Assembly: GCA_030867875.1 (NCBI GenBank)
Contig: JAOWCC010000553.1
Location: 831,001 to 895,000 of the forward strand
Source: Actinernus sp. WN-2022
Taxonomy: Eukaryota; Cnidaria; Anthozoa; Actiniaria; Actinernidae
DNA length: 64,000 nucleotides
Direction of reading: 5' to 3'
The notes beneath the pieces are model-generated. The model searched no databases and was not told the origin of the DNA. It saw only the letters and a program-made list of their open reading frames with translations. Position numbers and translations under genes: made by a program. Of the stretch, positions 34,176-45,973 are shown piece after piece (position 1 is the first letter of the stretch; each line of letters starts with the position of its first letter).

Positions 34176-35410
34176 TCGTATACATAGAGAGTAAATGAGT
34201 TTGTCCCCAATTAGCAATACCATGATGCTAAATACATTGACATTCTCCTCTGTTAGTAGTAGTAGTACTAGTTCCCTTGTTGCCACTATGTACATTTTAT
34301 ATATTAATATACAGTGTAAATCTACATGTAGTAGATTACATAAATATAATCATGACTGCTGCCTTAAATTCTTTTGTTGTTGTTGTAAATGGATGGGTAA
34401 ATAATGCATGTATTAGCAGCTTTCCCCAGGGGTGGATCCATGGGAACCTGTCAGAATTAATTGTTTGTTGCCCATCGGCGAGGGGGAAAAGCTCACTTTG
34501 GTTCATAGATCAGGAATGTTTACTAATTGCTGTGTCCCATATCAGGGGATTTGATACAACGAGTTTGATTGGGTATTTGTGCAAATCCCCAAGGTACCTG
34601 GGGGTTGACCCCTGGTGTAGTAGCTGCAAGTAAATAGGCAAAGCTACTGATACAGTGCAAAACTGAATGCTAAATCACTGGGAGGAAGTTCAAAGGAACA
34701 TTGCATGTGTTTAAAGACTTGTTGTTGATCTTACTTGGCCTCCTGTATTTAGGCGAATCCTTGTTTATATGCCATCTAGTACACCCATGTGATAGCAATC
34801 ATGTAAATTATCACAAGCATGAGTAGTGAATCAATTATCCTGCTCCCCTAGCACAAACCAAGGGCACCCAACAAAGTTTTCGGTTAAAAAGCTGTTCGGG
34901 AGAGTAAGTTAGCCTAAAACTTTCGGATTTGAAAAAAATGTCCCTATAACTTTTTTTCTGAAATACTGGCTAGAAAATTTGTTTTCAATCCCTAGAAAAT
35001 TATAGAAGACATGTGTGCAGAACTCGCACTCTGGCATGATTGAAAAGTGCTTCGATACTGTATACAAAGCTATGACAGGAGTTAAACTAGAAGTAATCAT
35101 AGATTATCAAAGTGCGTTCAACATATTTTTATAAGAGAAAGGACTGGGCTTCCTGTGGTAACACAAAAGGCTGAAAGATTGCTGCAATGATGTGGACAGT
35201 GTAAATAATCCTGATCAAAAATGCTTGTTTTTAACTAATTTTGAATGTATTGACTTATATGTTAATATAAAAGGGGATGTATCTGGGTATAAAACTGTAA
35301 TTATCTTTGTGTAACATTAAATCATCGGATGCGATGCTTATGTGGCTATATCTACATGTGTGTTTCATGTGGTTATCATTCATTTGAGCATTCGTAGCAC
35401 ATTTTGCAGT
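34176..35410. other. No gene recognised; 60-bp repeat copy
   Basis: The 60-bp string at 34801-34860 (start ATGTAAATTATCACAAGC) recurs at 36305-36364 with about one mismatch. The 118-codon frame at 34277-34633 has no recognisable features. Confidence 0.4.
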
Positions 35411-35414
35411 GTAG

Positions 35415-35580
35415 TATAGACCCATTCGAAAAATGGCGTCCAATTTAAAAAGCTATTGTCCTGGTAACATGAACACGAGGCTAGTCAGTACACACAAAAG
35501 GTTTTGAACGTGTAAGCGAGGCTAGTCAGTCCTAAACAATAGTTAGTTAAACTGGACGCCATTTTTCGAATGGGTCTATA
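35415..35580. mobile_element. 166-bp MITE
   Basis: Ends are inverted: TATAGACCCATTCGAAAAAT at 35415 and its complement at 35580. Similarity extends about 35 bp, through GGCGTCCARTTTAA. The inner part has two direct copies of GAGGCTAGTCAGT. A TA target is likely. It is too short to code. Confidence 0.85.
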
Positions 35581-35978
35581 AAGTGTAAAGCAATAGTTGG
35601 AGTTAGTGTAGAACACAATCAACCCTATAGCTAGCTACAGCTATTCAGATGTGTATAAACTGCATTCAGTTAATCATTCGTGTTCACTATTTATCACTCA
35701 GGTCTTGTGTTTCCACATGTATATTTTCTCAAACACATGTAGCTACTGTTAATGTTACAAACATGGCTGCAATTTGCTTTTTGCTTTCCATGGAAGTTCG
35801 CATCACAGGCACAGTGTAAAATAGGATTCTTTTTACATGACTAATATAATATTCTTATTATATGGCTACTCTGGAGACAAAGAATCACAATTCTTCTTCA
35901 AAAGAATTTATATATGTAACTCTTGTAAAAAGAATCTAAAGTAATTTATTCTTCTCTCAAAGCCTGGCTAAAAATATT

Positions 35979-36227
35979 AGGGACTAGTCAAAAATTTGCA
36001 GGGGAGATGCAAAGGGGGGAGGGGGGGGGGGGGGGGGGGGGGGGGTGTGGGTAGAGAATGAAATAAAAAAATAACCCTCCCTGGACAATGAGTATGAAAT
36101 ATTTTGACCCTTTAATTCTCCCCTATTATCACCCCTTTTTTTCAGTTCCCATGATTTATGACCCTCCATTTTTGGGGATACAAAAAAATCTCAACCTCCT
36201 CCCCATGCTAATTTCTGACCAGTCCCT
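35979..36227. mobile_element. MITE with a G25 homopolymer
   Basis: Left end AGGGACTAGTCAAAAATTTG and right end (complemented) AGGGACTGGTCAGAAATTAG are imperfect inverted repeats of about 28 bp. The interior is G-rich on one side and C-rich on the other, with an uninterrupted run of 25 G at 36021-36045. It is related in its ends to the MITE at 36923-37120. Confidence 0.65.
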
Positions 36228-36304
36228 TCAGTGACAACCCTCATGAAGCCTCAATTTAATTATCAGTAAAACTTTGTAATTAGAAGCTCCCATATGTGAT
36301 TGCA

Positions 36305-36364
36305 ATGTAAATTATCACAAGCATGTGTAGTGAATCAATTATCCTGCTCCCCTAGCACAAACCA
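36305..36364 (+). repeat. Second copy of a 60-bp direct repeat
   Basis: Near-identical to 34801-34860. Both contain TGAATCAATTATCCTGCTCC. It could be part of a larger dispersed repeat interrupted by the neighbouring MITEs. Confidence 0.8.
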
Positions 36365-36920
36365 TGTATGACACAAAAATATGCTAGAACTCCATGTATT
36401 AATTAAAAGTGGCCCAAGTTAAGGTTGTATTTATTCGTTATGCTCTTTTGACATTAAGAATAATTCTTCAAATGGCACCATTTTTTTATTTCTACTACAT
36501 GTTTAATAACACAATTCTCTGCTGTACAAAAATTATTAGAACATTGTATTGACGATTTCCTGTCTTAAAGTTTGGAAACCTAACACATGCATTTAATGCT
36601 AGAAACTAATTTCAAGTGCCATTTTTAATGTTTTCACAAAGTCATCAATTCTTTACATGAATTGTTTTAGAAAATTTTGCCTCCTCCCTAACTGAAAGCC
36701 CGAGTATAATGCCCAACGGGCGTCTTGTTTCCAGAAGTCCAACAAGTGAGAATAGACAAGAGTACCTTAGCCATCATGAGAGGGGGAAAAGGCCCTACGA
36801 AAAAAAATCGGACTATTGGGACAATGATATCATTGAGTCCATAAAAAAGTGGTATGAACTGAACAGAGAGGAAAACTTTTCCACTCACATTCACATAAAG
36901 CAATGAATGACTTGACCCCT
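36365..36920. other. Unassigned; one short open frame
   Basis: The plus frame at 36709-36906 (65 codons: EKKSDYWDNDIIESIKKWYE near its end) is charged and looks soluble but has no recognisable family, promoter or splice context. The rest is AT-rich. Confidence 0.3.
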
Positions 36921-36922
36921 TC

Positions 36923-37120
36923 TAAAGGACTGGTCATTATTTAAGTCGGAGGGGGGGGGGTAGAATTTGTTTCCACTAAATTTCCACTAACTTTTTTTTA
37001 GAACGCCCTCATTTTTGCCATAAATGTTAAGGAAATGTACAAAAATCTCAGTACCCCCCTTTCCCCCATTTTCTCTGCAACCCTCCCCCTCCCTCCGACC
37101 TAAATAATGACTGGTCCCTA
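36923..37120. mobile_element. MITE, GGGACYGGTCA family
   Basis: Left GGACTGGTCATTATTTAAGT plus CGGAGGG; right (complemented) GGGACCAGTCATTATTTAGG plus TCGGAGGG. TA is present outside both ends. The interior is G-rich then C-rich, with a G10 run at about 36951, as in the MITE at 35979. Confidence 0.75.
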
Positions 37121-37795
37121 ATAAACCATGAAGTTATCGGGACTGTGAATCCTTGTGGATTGGATAACTGTAAAATAGAGGTCCCATCTCCCAAAATCAT
37201 TTCCCAACGTATCGTGTAATTCAGCCTTCAGCTGCAATAGAAAAGATAAGCGAGCCAACCTTCTTTTCCCATTAAACTAGACTTTTTACTGGGTGAAATA
37301 GTTATTTACCTCGAGCCTTTGCATGGCTGCTTCAACTTTTTACTGGTGAGTTAACTGTACATTAATTAGTCAATTACAAACACAATTAAAATAATTAAAA
37401 TAATTAAAATAATTAATTATTATTTAATTAATTTATTCAACGTGAGACTGGATTACAGAATTACAACGTATTATTACTTCTAAAATAATAGGGGCCCCAT
37501 GAATTTGTAAAATATTCCACAATTTATTTACATGTATTGCAAAAATATATTAAACTTGATCTGCCTCTCAAGCCTTTCTGTTCAGTGTAAAAGGAGACAA
37601 AATGTGCCAGTTTCACTCCCCCAATTCGTGTTGTTGAAATGTGTTGTTTCTTGGAACATTTTTTTAGCTTTATGGGAAAATCTATGGAAACTCCTTGTCC
37701 AATTGGATTCAAGTAATAGTGCCAGTAAAGAGGAAGAGAAAATCTAATAAAATCTTCCTTTTCATATAGCATACACTTCGATTCATACACGTACT

Positions 37796-37892
37796 TTGGG
37801 TGGCGAATCGACTTTGAGTGGTGGCGAATCGACTTTTGAGTGGTGGCGAATCGACTAGAAAGTGGTGGCGAAACGACTTGGTGGCGAAACGC
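37796..37892. repeat. GGCGAATCGAC tandem, MULE terminal repeat
   Basis: Five copies of GTGGCGA(A/T)(T/A)CGAC spaced 15-20 bp apart. The same core in GGGCGAATCGAC form makes up the inverted ends of the element at 51319-52193, which ties both to one MULE family. Confidence 0.65.
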
Positions 37893-38350
37893 TGGATTCC
37901 CTCTCAACAGCTGCCTTACAGTCTTCTCGTTCTTTTCGAACGCGGACCAAAGTTCAAATAGCTTTGCTTGCACCTTTCTATATTTCTTTCGCTGAATACG
38001 CTTCAGCTTTTTCCCCGAAACTATCGGTGAAGTAAGTTAATCAGGAGATACAAAGGAAGCTGGCATCTCCCTGATGATCGTCTGTTTAGGGCGTTGTGCC
38101 ATCCTTCCATGTCATTGTTAGTTCGTATCGCCTTCTGGTACACACTCCAGCTGGATGGGGGCCATGTTGTGCCATGAATCCACGTCTTGGAAACATAGGC
38201 CACAAGGTCTTGCAGGGGGGTTGTTGTCGCTCCAGCTCTCATTCTCTCGAACATTCTCATTTCAGACGGTGGTAGGAATGGCAGCGCCATGATCCGTCTG
38301 ATGAACTTGTATGTCCCATCGTCACTGCTATATGGGACCTGCAACCCATA

Positions 38351-38751
38351 CACGACTTTCATAATGGCCGCCTCCTAATTTGCATAATTTGGAAGATAAA
38401 TATGTAGGGGAAAACCAATGCTACTACATGAAAGATCACATTAAAACTAGTAATTGTTTTGAGTTTTAGAGAAATGTGGAAAATTGCTGTTGAGCTATGA
38501 GCATTTGTAATGCAGAAAAATATGAAAGCGAGGCTATAAAGGCCTCCGTCGTTTTTCTCATACAAATCTCTCTAATTTCAACTGGCTGTAACTTCATTGC
38601 TTTATGAGCTACAGCACTCCACTTTCATAAGTTCACTAATGTCGACATGCTCTTTCACATGGCAATGTTCATATTTTCTATACATGTGGATAAACTACCG
38701 AAACGGGAAATCACATATGCAAATTAGGAGGCGGTAATTATGAAAATCGTG
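38351..38751. mobile_element. 401-bp MITE with TA target
   Basis: Ends CACGACTTTCATAATGGCCG and, complemented, CACGATTTTCATAATTACCG. Similarity extends about 38 bp, through CCTCCTAATTTGCATA. TA flanks both sides (38349-38350 and 38752-38753). It lies in the gap between the second and third MULE blocks. Confidence 0.8.
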
Positions 38752-39419
38752 TATAAGCCTGAACCTTTTTGAAAATAAGGGGGAAATGTATGAAACCAGT
38801 TATATCAGTACATTAGCTTTGTCATTACTGTTCATTGATCCCCTGTAATCTCATTCGAAAACTGCTCTATTGTGAAGTGAAACTAAAGTTTCTAAACTAA
38901 CCTTTCTCCATAGAGCTTGTGTCCAGTGGAACGCGCAACCCATCAGTGTTACAACCAGGAGCACCTCTCGAAGTGCGGCCCACAATGCCTTCTCGAAGTC
39001 TAGGGTAAACTGCATTACTTGCGGACGATTTGGCATAATCTGGAGAATCTTTTTCAGGACCTTTAATGAATTAAAAATAATAATTAATGAATCCAAATTA
39101 ATGATAGTTTTTTATTCGTTTTAGAGTATGTTCCTATATAGTGATATTTACCTTTTTATAATCTTTCATCTTCCTACCAGACAAGTACAAACAGGAGGGG
39201 AACTTGTTTTGCATAGTCGTGTTTTCTGACAAATGCATTTATGGTCAGGAGCTGCGTGAACTGGTGGCGGCACAACTTGAATGTTCCATCGATATACCAT
39301 GTCTTGGCCTTGCTTAAGTACTCGACACTGCGCAAAAAGCAAAATTTTCTAGAGTATTCAGGTATCGAATACTCCTCCCTGATTTGTCGTCCTCCTAGAA
39401 TGTTCAACATGCAGTTCAC

Positions 39420-41221
39420 ACATCGCGTACACTTGGATGTTCATATTGAACATCTAAGAACACCTCAAATACAAATACTGCGAGGATATTCTGGAATGTA
39501 TACTTCACGTGCGAGATATGCCTAGAGTATGACGATCACACATGGCCTACACCTAGCATTTGCGGACCATCAAACATGTACCTCTCGTACAAGGTATGCC
39601 GGGGGTATGCCTAGAGCATACATGAGGATCACACACGATGTACACCTAGGGATTTAATTTGGACCACGGAAAATATACTTCAACTCAGTATTTTTGACGT
39701 ATAAACCAGCAAATATACCCTAGGGTTAGTTTAAAACGAGCCAAGCAACTTCAGACATTTCACACTTGCATAAATTACTTCGTGTTTTTTTTAGCGGCAG
39801 CGATCAAAAACAATTGTTGCTACCATTCGCGTCCGTCTAGTCGCCGTCAGTCCGCCCACCTCTGCTGTTTGCAACTTTTTCTCCGTATGGAAATTGACAA
39901 GAAATTTAGAATTTCCCTGACCAGATGCAAAATTCCCCGACTTTTCCCTGCCCTTGAAAAAAACAATTTTCCCCGACCTGTGGCAACCCTGGATATCTTA
40001 CGCGAGAAGATAAAATTCGTATCTTCAAGAGGACATGTTAATTTTCGATGAAACACCAGTTTTAAATTGCCATTCATATTTCCAAGTGTTGTCTTTACAC
40101 GTGAAGATATCTTATACAAAAGGTTGTCCCGGAAAACGACATGCCCAGATCAAATTAAAATGGATTGTGGTTATAGCTGAAAGTCTGGTGAATGTGTTTT
40201 TGTGTTGAAAAACTATATTTATGGTGCCCGTGAATAGATTATCCGAATTGCATTGTAGTTTATCCGGTTTGCATAGCTGGACAGTAAAAACCACAATTAT
40301 TTCCTCTCGTACCAGGGAAAATGTGAGAAAAAAAACTTAGTCATATTAAATGAACATTACCTTATTTTCAAGTCCAGATTTTCATGATTGGTTCATATGG
40401 TATACATCTTCAGTTTGTATAGAGGGACGAAAACAGGACAAACACAAGTTGCATCTCTCAAACAAATTTATTTTGTGTTACTAAATACTGATACTGAACT
40501 CCATACCCTCAACATTCATAAGTTTAAATGAAAAAATAGAATATGAATATAGACTGTCCAGGAATAATCAAAAGAAACAAATAAAACTAGTTTTAATATC
40601 TTCTATCATGGGTATATAAATAACTGCAAGAATAAGAGCCTGCACATATAAGCAGCCCAATTTACATGAGTAAGAGCATAATAGAGGTTTTACCTAACCC
40701 GTGAAATAAAATGTAATAGCCAGTGTCTAATAGTCAAATATAAATAAATGAAAACAATGGAATTAGGTCTAATAGTGACTATTAGTTTTATATATATTTC
40801 ATGGGTAAAGTAAATTCACTCTGCAACCTATTTAGCTCCAAGATCTCATTAATTGTTATGGCCACTTTGCTAAAATGGTAATAACAATGCAAACAATTTT
40901 TTTGCTGGATAGTCAAGAAACTATTCTAAAAAAGATTTAACACAGTTTTCTGTAAATGTGTTTCAGAATATTATCCTGGCTGTAAGCCCCCAAAAGCCAG
41001 GGTCTAAGCAGGATTTTACAGTATTGAATTACAAGTGAATTTGATTCTGACACTTGAAATTCCTCACATAACATTAATACTTGATATTTGTTGGTATGTT
41101 TTACATGCATATGGGTAGCTATGATAAAACTTATTTTGACTATACATTCTGTATACAGCCACTGCATTTTAGTCTAAATCCAGCATAATGAAAGTCAAAT
41201 ACAGAAACCTTTGCCACTTGG
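39420..41221. other. No gene recognised
   Basis: 39420-39640 contains loosely repeated GATCACACANG...TACACCTAG units (two to three copies). 39640-41221 is AT-rich with only short frames. Its right end probably includes the 3' untranslated region of the minus-strand transposase that stops at 41222. Confidence 0.4.
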
Positions 41222-42475
41222 TTACATGGAAAATCTTCCAATCAATGGGATGATTATGTTAACATGCTCACTACCATGCCTAAATCTAACTTTATAAGTA
41301 ACAATAATGCACTGACTGCAAAACCTTGATACTGGTACAAAAGATAACTCTGCATGGTGCTCTGCATCCCTGGACCACACCTCAAGTGGCTGTGGATACC
41401 AGTGCCTCTCAGGGTGCCTCTTCAACCACTTCACTTCTGCCAACACATGACTAACTTTCCTTCTTTTACCATCTTCTCCTTTGAGCACCACATCATGCGT
41501 CAGGTATCTGACAACTACTCCGGGTCTAACTTCTCCATCAAACCTATTAATTAAAACACCTGCATTTGGAGAACACCTGTTCATAGTTCCATTGATCACG
41601 ACTCTTGAGAAGGAATCACAGATTCGTAGGGCACTAATTATCTGCACATCTGGGTACAGCCCCTCATACATCAACTTCAAATCAACAGCATCTTCACAAT
41701 CTAAGGCGACTCGTTTAATGGGTGGAGATGGGATAATTGCATCCTCCTTGTACTGACACATTTCACCCAGAGTTCCATGCTGGTGAGCTGAAAGCAGATT
41801 TTCAAATTCTTTAAAATCTTCTGGGAATTCCAGTTGCCTTAGATTGATATCTCTGAGAAACTTGCGCAGTAACTGGATACCTGAAAAAAATCAAATACAT
41901 TTAAATATATTATTATGACTATAAAGATGCGTTTTTACAACAACATCCAACTTTCTCGCTTTCTGATTGGCTCTCCACTATATGCAAAATAAGTACATAC
42001 GATGAAAATGACGTCACTCGCAAGCCGTGGTAGCTTTGCAAAGTGCTTTTCACAATCACGGCGAGGTTTGTGAATTCAAATGGATGTTAACTTTGCTTCC
42101 AAAAACAAGAAAGTGAGGATTTCACAAGCATTTTATTACTAGGAGAAGTTAATCGGTGAGTCAAACTTCTTTGTAGTGTGCCATTTGGCAAAATGAGAGT
42201 TTTCTCTTGAGTGGAGAAAGTTTTGGCGAATTTGTAGTCAGACTTTGTGACTAGACTAGTTCTCTCAGAGCTCAAAAGTTTTGAATTATATACATGTAAC
42301 AATAACTTTTCTGATCCAGAAAAAAAACAAGAAAGGATTTCACATGCATTCCATCAATTCCAATCATGTGATGTAAACAGATGCTACTCTGGGGAATTAT
42401 TCCATTTTCATTCTAATCATAATGCAGTGATGCCTATCTGAATAAAATTAATTTTCAAAGAGTCAATTCTACAGA

Positions 42476-42760
42476 GCATAGTTAATAGAGCGGAATGGTT
42501 ATGAAACCCGGCAAACTTCAAAGGGGCTAACAAAGGCGCTGCGATTTATGTTGGAAGGGGGCAAGACAAAAGATTGTGCAGGGTCATAGTTCATTAGCGT
42601 CCCCTGAACGACTGAACTCACACGTTTCTATTGGCTGATTGATTAACATGTTGGAATTTCTATTGTGTTTTGTGCAGGGTAGTGGTTGAAAAAAGCTAAC
42701 AAAGACATATAACAAAGACGGTCGCTGGGTTTCATAACCATTCTACTCTATTAACTATGT
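42476..42760. mobile_element. 285-bp MITE
   Basis: Left GCATAGTTAATAGAGCGGAA, right (complemented) ACATAGTTAATAGAGTAGAA. Inverted similarity covers about 35 bp, through TGGTTATGAAACCC. The target duplication is unclear. Confidence 0.75.
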
Positions 42761-43326
42761 CCAGAGTAATGTGTGTTTATATCACATGATCTGAATTGGG
42801 TAGCAACAGAGTTAGCCAATTACCTCTATTGCTTTCATTACATGCTTACAGTGTGACTACTGTAACCAGGGCCACTTAGACAACAAGAACTGCATGCATT
42901 GCAGAACGAAAATAAAGCAAGTCCCTTCTATTCTACACTTTTTTTAGAATGGCTAAACATGCATCAACATGCATAGACATGGCTCAACATGACTATCTAC
43001 AGTGTATCCTATCTAAACAGTTTAATAATAGAGATTGCTGCCCTCGCATAACTTCTAGTTTACGTGACTTAATTAAACACTAAATTTGCTGCCAGCAACC
43101 TGCTAGTTATTACACTCGTTCTCAATAACACGTGCAGGTTCGAAATTGAATTTCCAACGGAAAACGTCAATTTGGTGGATGCATGTCACTCAACTATATT
43201 TCTATGGCAACACTGGTCTGCATGCTAAATAAAACGTTGCCATACAACTCCCAGATGTGGAGGAAACATAAATAGTGTAGGAGGTCAACGAAATCGTAAG
43301 TAATTTGAGGCGACATAGGTAGAGAT

Positions 43327-43846
43327 ATGGCGGATACTAAGCCGAAAAACGATTGTTATTTGCTTGAATTCCTCACCGAAATGTCAGTCGAGAGTGGAGA
43401 GCATTCAATTTGCCGATAATCCATGTCCTGAGAGTTTCAAAAAAAAATTTGCCCTGTCGAATGTTGTATCCATGCCTGGAGCTCGTCGAGGTAGAGCTCG
43501 AGGGTATTGCTCGATATTTTGCAAACCCTTGGCTCTAAGCATGATTACTCTCCATCTAAGCGACTTTGGGAAAGACTTTGCCATGTTTATAAAATGCTAG
43601 TTTCCCGAATTTACTCACACAACGGTTCACTTCAAACTCCATGGAAACCGTTTGATTGACATCCACCAGAAACGACTTCGAAGTCAGGAGTTTCGTTTCG
43701 AACCTGCACGTGTTATTGAGAACGAGTGTAAGCACTCCATTCTTGGTTTAAACTTTGTGTCAAACTGTCAGTTACATGAAGGCTCTTTGTACTACATGGT
43801 CATGGGTCAGGAAAGGTCATTTTTTTACCATTTCAAACAAGCGTAG
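43327..43846 (+). pseudogene. Unrecognised degenerate coding sequence
   Basis: ATG at 43327 opens MADTKPKNDCYLLEFLTEMS, reaches HSICR and stops. In a shifted frame NPCPESFKKKFALSNVVSMP follows. Another frame gives LGSKHDYSPSKRLWERLCHV and SRIYSHNGSLQTPWKPFD. Codon use and low stop density over three frames suggest a once-coding sequence with indels. I cannot name the family. It is antisense to the transposase intron. Confidence 0.3.
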
Positions 43847-43945
43847 AGCATATAGTATTCTCTGTAAATCAAAATGTTCTTTGCAGAAGTGCTCAATACC
43901 TTTCAAAGGTTCATAGGTATAAAAATTGCAAGAAGGGTAAGAAGC
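43795..43945 (+). repeat. Solo arm of the 60.2-60.7 kb foldback family
   Basis: Shares GGTCATGGGT, TTTCAAACAAGC, ATTCTCTGTAAA and CCTTTCAAAGGTTCATAGGT plus ATAAAAATTGCAAGAAG with the arms at 60209-60325 (inverted) and 60520-60673 (direct). Confidence 0.7.
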
Positions 43946-44896
43946 AGTTTAAGCTTGTGTTTTCATAACATTTTTTACTAATTGTGCTGTCAAATGCCTG
44001 TCATATGTTGTTTTAACACATGGCTAAGGCTTCCTTATTTGTTGGTTATAAAACAGTGGCATTTGTAACAAAGTATATTGCTTACCAATATTATGGTTGT
44101 TCTTGTGGTATGATCCAAGAATCCCATTGTATCTCTCAAAAGAGAAACACCAGAATGAATACACTGGACCATAATCCCTGATTCACTCAACCAAATGACA
44201 GCTCAGATGCATATTTGGAGTGCACAGTTGTCTACCATATAGCTCCTGGAAATCTTGGCAATACCTTATGATGGTTTCTTCGGCCTGTGTGCAATGTTCT
44301 TGTTTGATAACTGAGCAACAAATCAAACGACAGGCTTTAACAAAATGTAGCCATACATTGTAATGTTCTTGTGGTATGATTCCCTTAAGAGCAAACAAGG
44401 AGTAGTAGCACACCCAGTTCTTCCACTGGTCTGCTGTGAAACCAGCAAATCCTGTTGCAATTTTAGATGGAATCCTTCCAATTTCTGGTGGTGGAACTAC
44501 AGCATCTACTCTTCTTTGGAGTACAAGAAACTCTTTGTCCCCTAAGAGGTTGTTAGCCTTCCATACTTTCAGCATGTGTTTAGCCAAACCAAGGAAAAGA
44601 TTGTGCATTGGGTCAATGACCACAAAACGAACTACATCATAATAGGGCAGCTGATAGAGAACAGAATACTTTGCACCTGTGTTACGAACAATACTTTGCA
44701 GTTTTGTTTTGCAGTTGGCAGATAGTGCTGAATCTGCATGTAGGCGATGAAGGTCATTGGTCCGCTTTTCCCATTGATCCACATCGAAACCTGAGAAGTC
44801 AGGTTTTGATGCAAAAGTTTCACATGGAAATGTCTTGAAGCACTTGTTGCAGCCTAGGAGAATGTGAATAAAGAAAATGTTAAGTCACTTTTAATA

Positions 44897-45752
44897 TATA
44901 TGTTGTAGTTCAAATTGACCTTTGAGTTCAATTTGACCATGGGTCAAAACAAACTAGTTCAATTTGATCCAGTCAATTCAAACTAGGTCAATTTGACCCA
45001 GTCAAAACAAACTAGTTTAATTTGACTCAAACAAATTGGCAAGCACACATTGTTGACGGTTAGGGTTTTTTAAATGTAGGGGTAGGATTTGGATTTGTTC
45101 ACATGATTATTGATTGTTTGAAGCAAACTAAAGCAAAACAAAATTTGGAGTTTCATGACAGATTCCATGTTGGTTACTACTTCATGTAAGTGTTGACTTG
45201 TTGACCCGAGAGGATTGGGTTAGGGTTTAATAATAAATGTTGTTTCCAAATCAACAAGCGCTTGTGTGGCGCAGTGTGTTAAGTCAGTGGAAAACTGGGT
45301 GTGTCAAGGCAGAGCTGCTGAGTTCAAATCCCTCTGAGTTCAGTACGTGGTATTACATCTGAATGAAAGGTAATTGTAAGTAAATGGGAGGTGAAGGGAG
45401 GGAGGTGATGGGAGGGAGGTGAAGGGAGGGAAGGTGATTTTTTTTAGAATCATTGATAGCGAAATCTGGGTCAATTTGACCTACAGCTGGGGCCAAAAGT
45501 CTTGACACACTTTGCTTCCATAGCGCCCCCATTTCCCCTGTGCAATGTTGGTTACAACTGCATAATTTAATGACTACCTCTCGCTTGCAACTCTGACTTT
45601 GCACCGGTCAACATTGATATGGGGAAGGGGGTGTTTCAAGGACTTTTGTCCCTAGCTGTAGGTTGGTTTGACCAGGTCAAATTGAACTACAGTAGTTGAA
45701 TATGACTGATTGTCAAATTGAACTGAATGGTCAATTTTAACTGCAACATATA
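44897..45752. mobile_element. Composite TIR element A with tRNA-like module
   Basis: Inverted ends: TATATGTTGTAGTTCAAATT at left; the right end complemented is TATATGTTGCAGTTAAAATT. Similarity covers about 40 bp, with further subterminal AGTTCAATTTGACC units on both sides. Interior in order: a cassette TTGTTGACGGTTAGGG (about 45050), a tRNA-like module at 45256-45335 (TGTGGCGCAGTGTGTTAAG as A box, GAGTTCAAATCC as B box), then a GTAAGTAAATGGGAGGTG purine-rich tail. It lies in intron 3 of the transposase gene. The order cassette, Pol III-like module, G-rich tail recurs in element B. Confidence 0.75.
45256..45335 (+). repeat. tRNA-like Pol III promoter module
   Basis: A-box-like TGGCGCAGTGTGTTAAGT and B-box-like GAGTTCAAATCCC are about 45 bp apart. 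It folds poorly as a tRNA and is embedded in a TIR element, so I call it a SINE-type module and not a tRNA gene. Confidence 0.5.
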
Positions 45753-45973
45753 CATGTACAAGTATGTAGCTGCATTAATGTTGGTTTGGGATCATTTTCA
45801 TCATTTCTGTGCTTATTTTCTTAGAGCACAGTGACTAACCTATGAAACATATCTTAACTAGCACTAAACAGCTCTAGTTACATTATTAATAGAAAACAAA
45901 GGATTTAGTGCTATTTAGTATTTATTGTTTTATTGAAGAACATGTTTCACTGATCAAGTGACCCCTGGTGCAA

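Larger units (their letters stand above)
37796..39419 (-). pseudogene. MULE transposase, N-terminus missing
   Basis: 39419-39174: RSVEYLSKAKTWYIDGTFKL (the DGTF first catalytic Asp) and FTQLLTINAFVR, VPLLFVL. 39096-38910: FTLDFEKALWAALREV (second Asp, DFEKA), GCAFHWTQALWRK (C-FHW-QA). 38346-38021: SSDDGTYKFIRRIMALPFLP, SSWSVYQKAIRTNNDMEGWH (catalytic Glu region, RTNN-EGWH). About 38000-37880: AKLFELWSAFEKN, VRQLLRG. This is the MULE order, with splice-like gaps. The FLYWCH finger expected upstream is absent, so the 5' end is lost. The coding end runs into tandem GGTGGCGAATCGACTTT repeats (37796-37892), which I take as the terminal repeat. A 401-bp MITE sits in the gap at 38351-38751. Confidence 0.7.
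41880..44085. other. Intron 4 of the transposase: MITE and unassigned coding-like scrap
   Basis: The intron between exons 4 and 5 contains a MITE (42476-42760), an unrecognised plus-strand coding-like remnant (43327-43846) and, at its right end, one arm of the repeat that forms the element at 60.2-60.7 kb (43795-43945). The remainder is AT-rich. Confidence 0.5.

Noticed and set aside
34277..34633. 118-codon plus-strand ORF as a gene
   Set aside because: No recognisable family, no splice context, composition like surrounding intergenic DNA.
37524..37973. 149-codon minus-strand ORF as a separate gene
   Set aside because: Its first third is the MULE transposase C-terminus and the rest is translated terminal repeat and flanking DNA.
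39860..40130. Foldback element around GATATCTTACGCGAGAAGATA
   Set aside because: The inverted match is short and broken; I could not define two ends.
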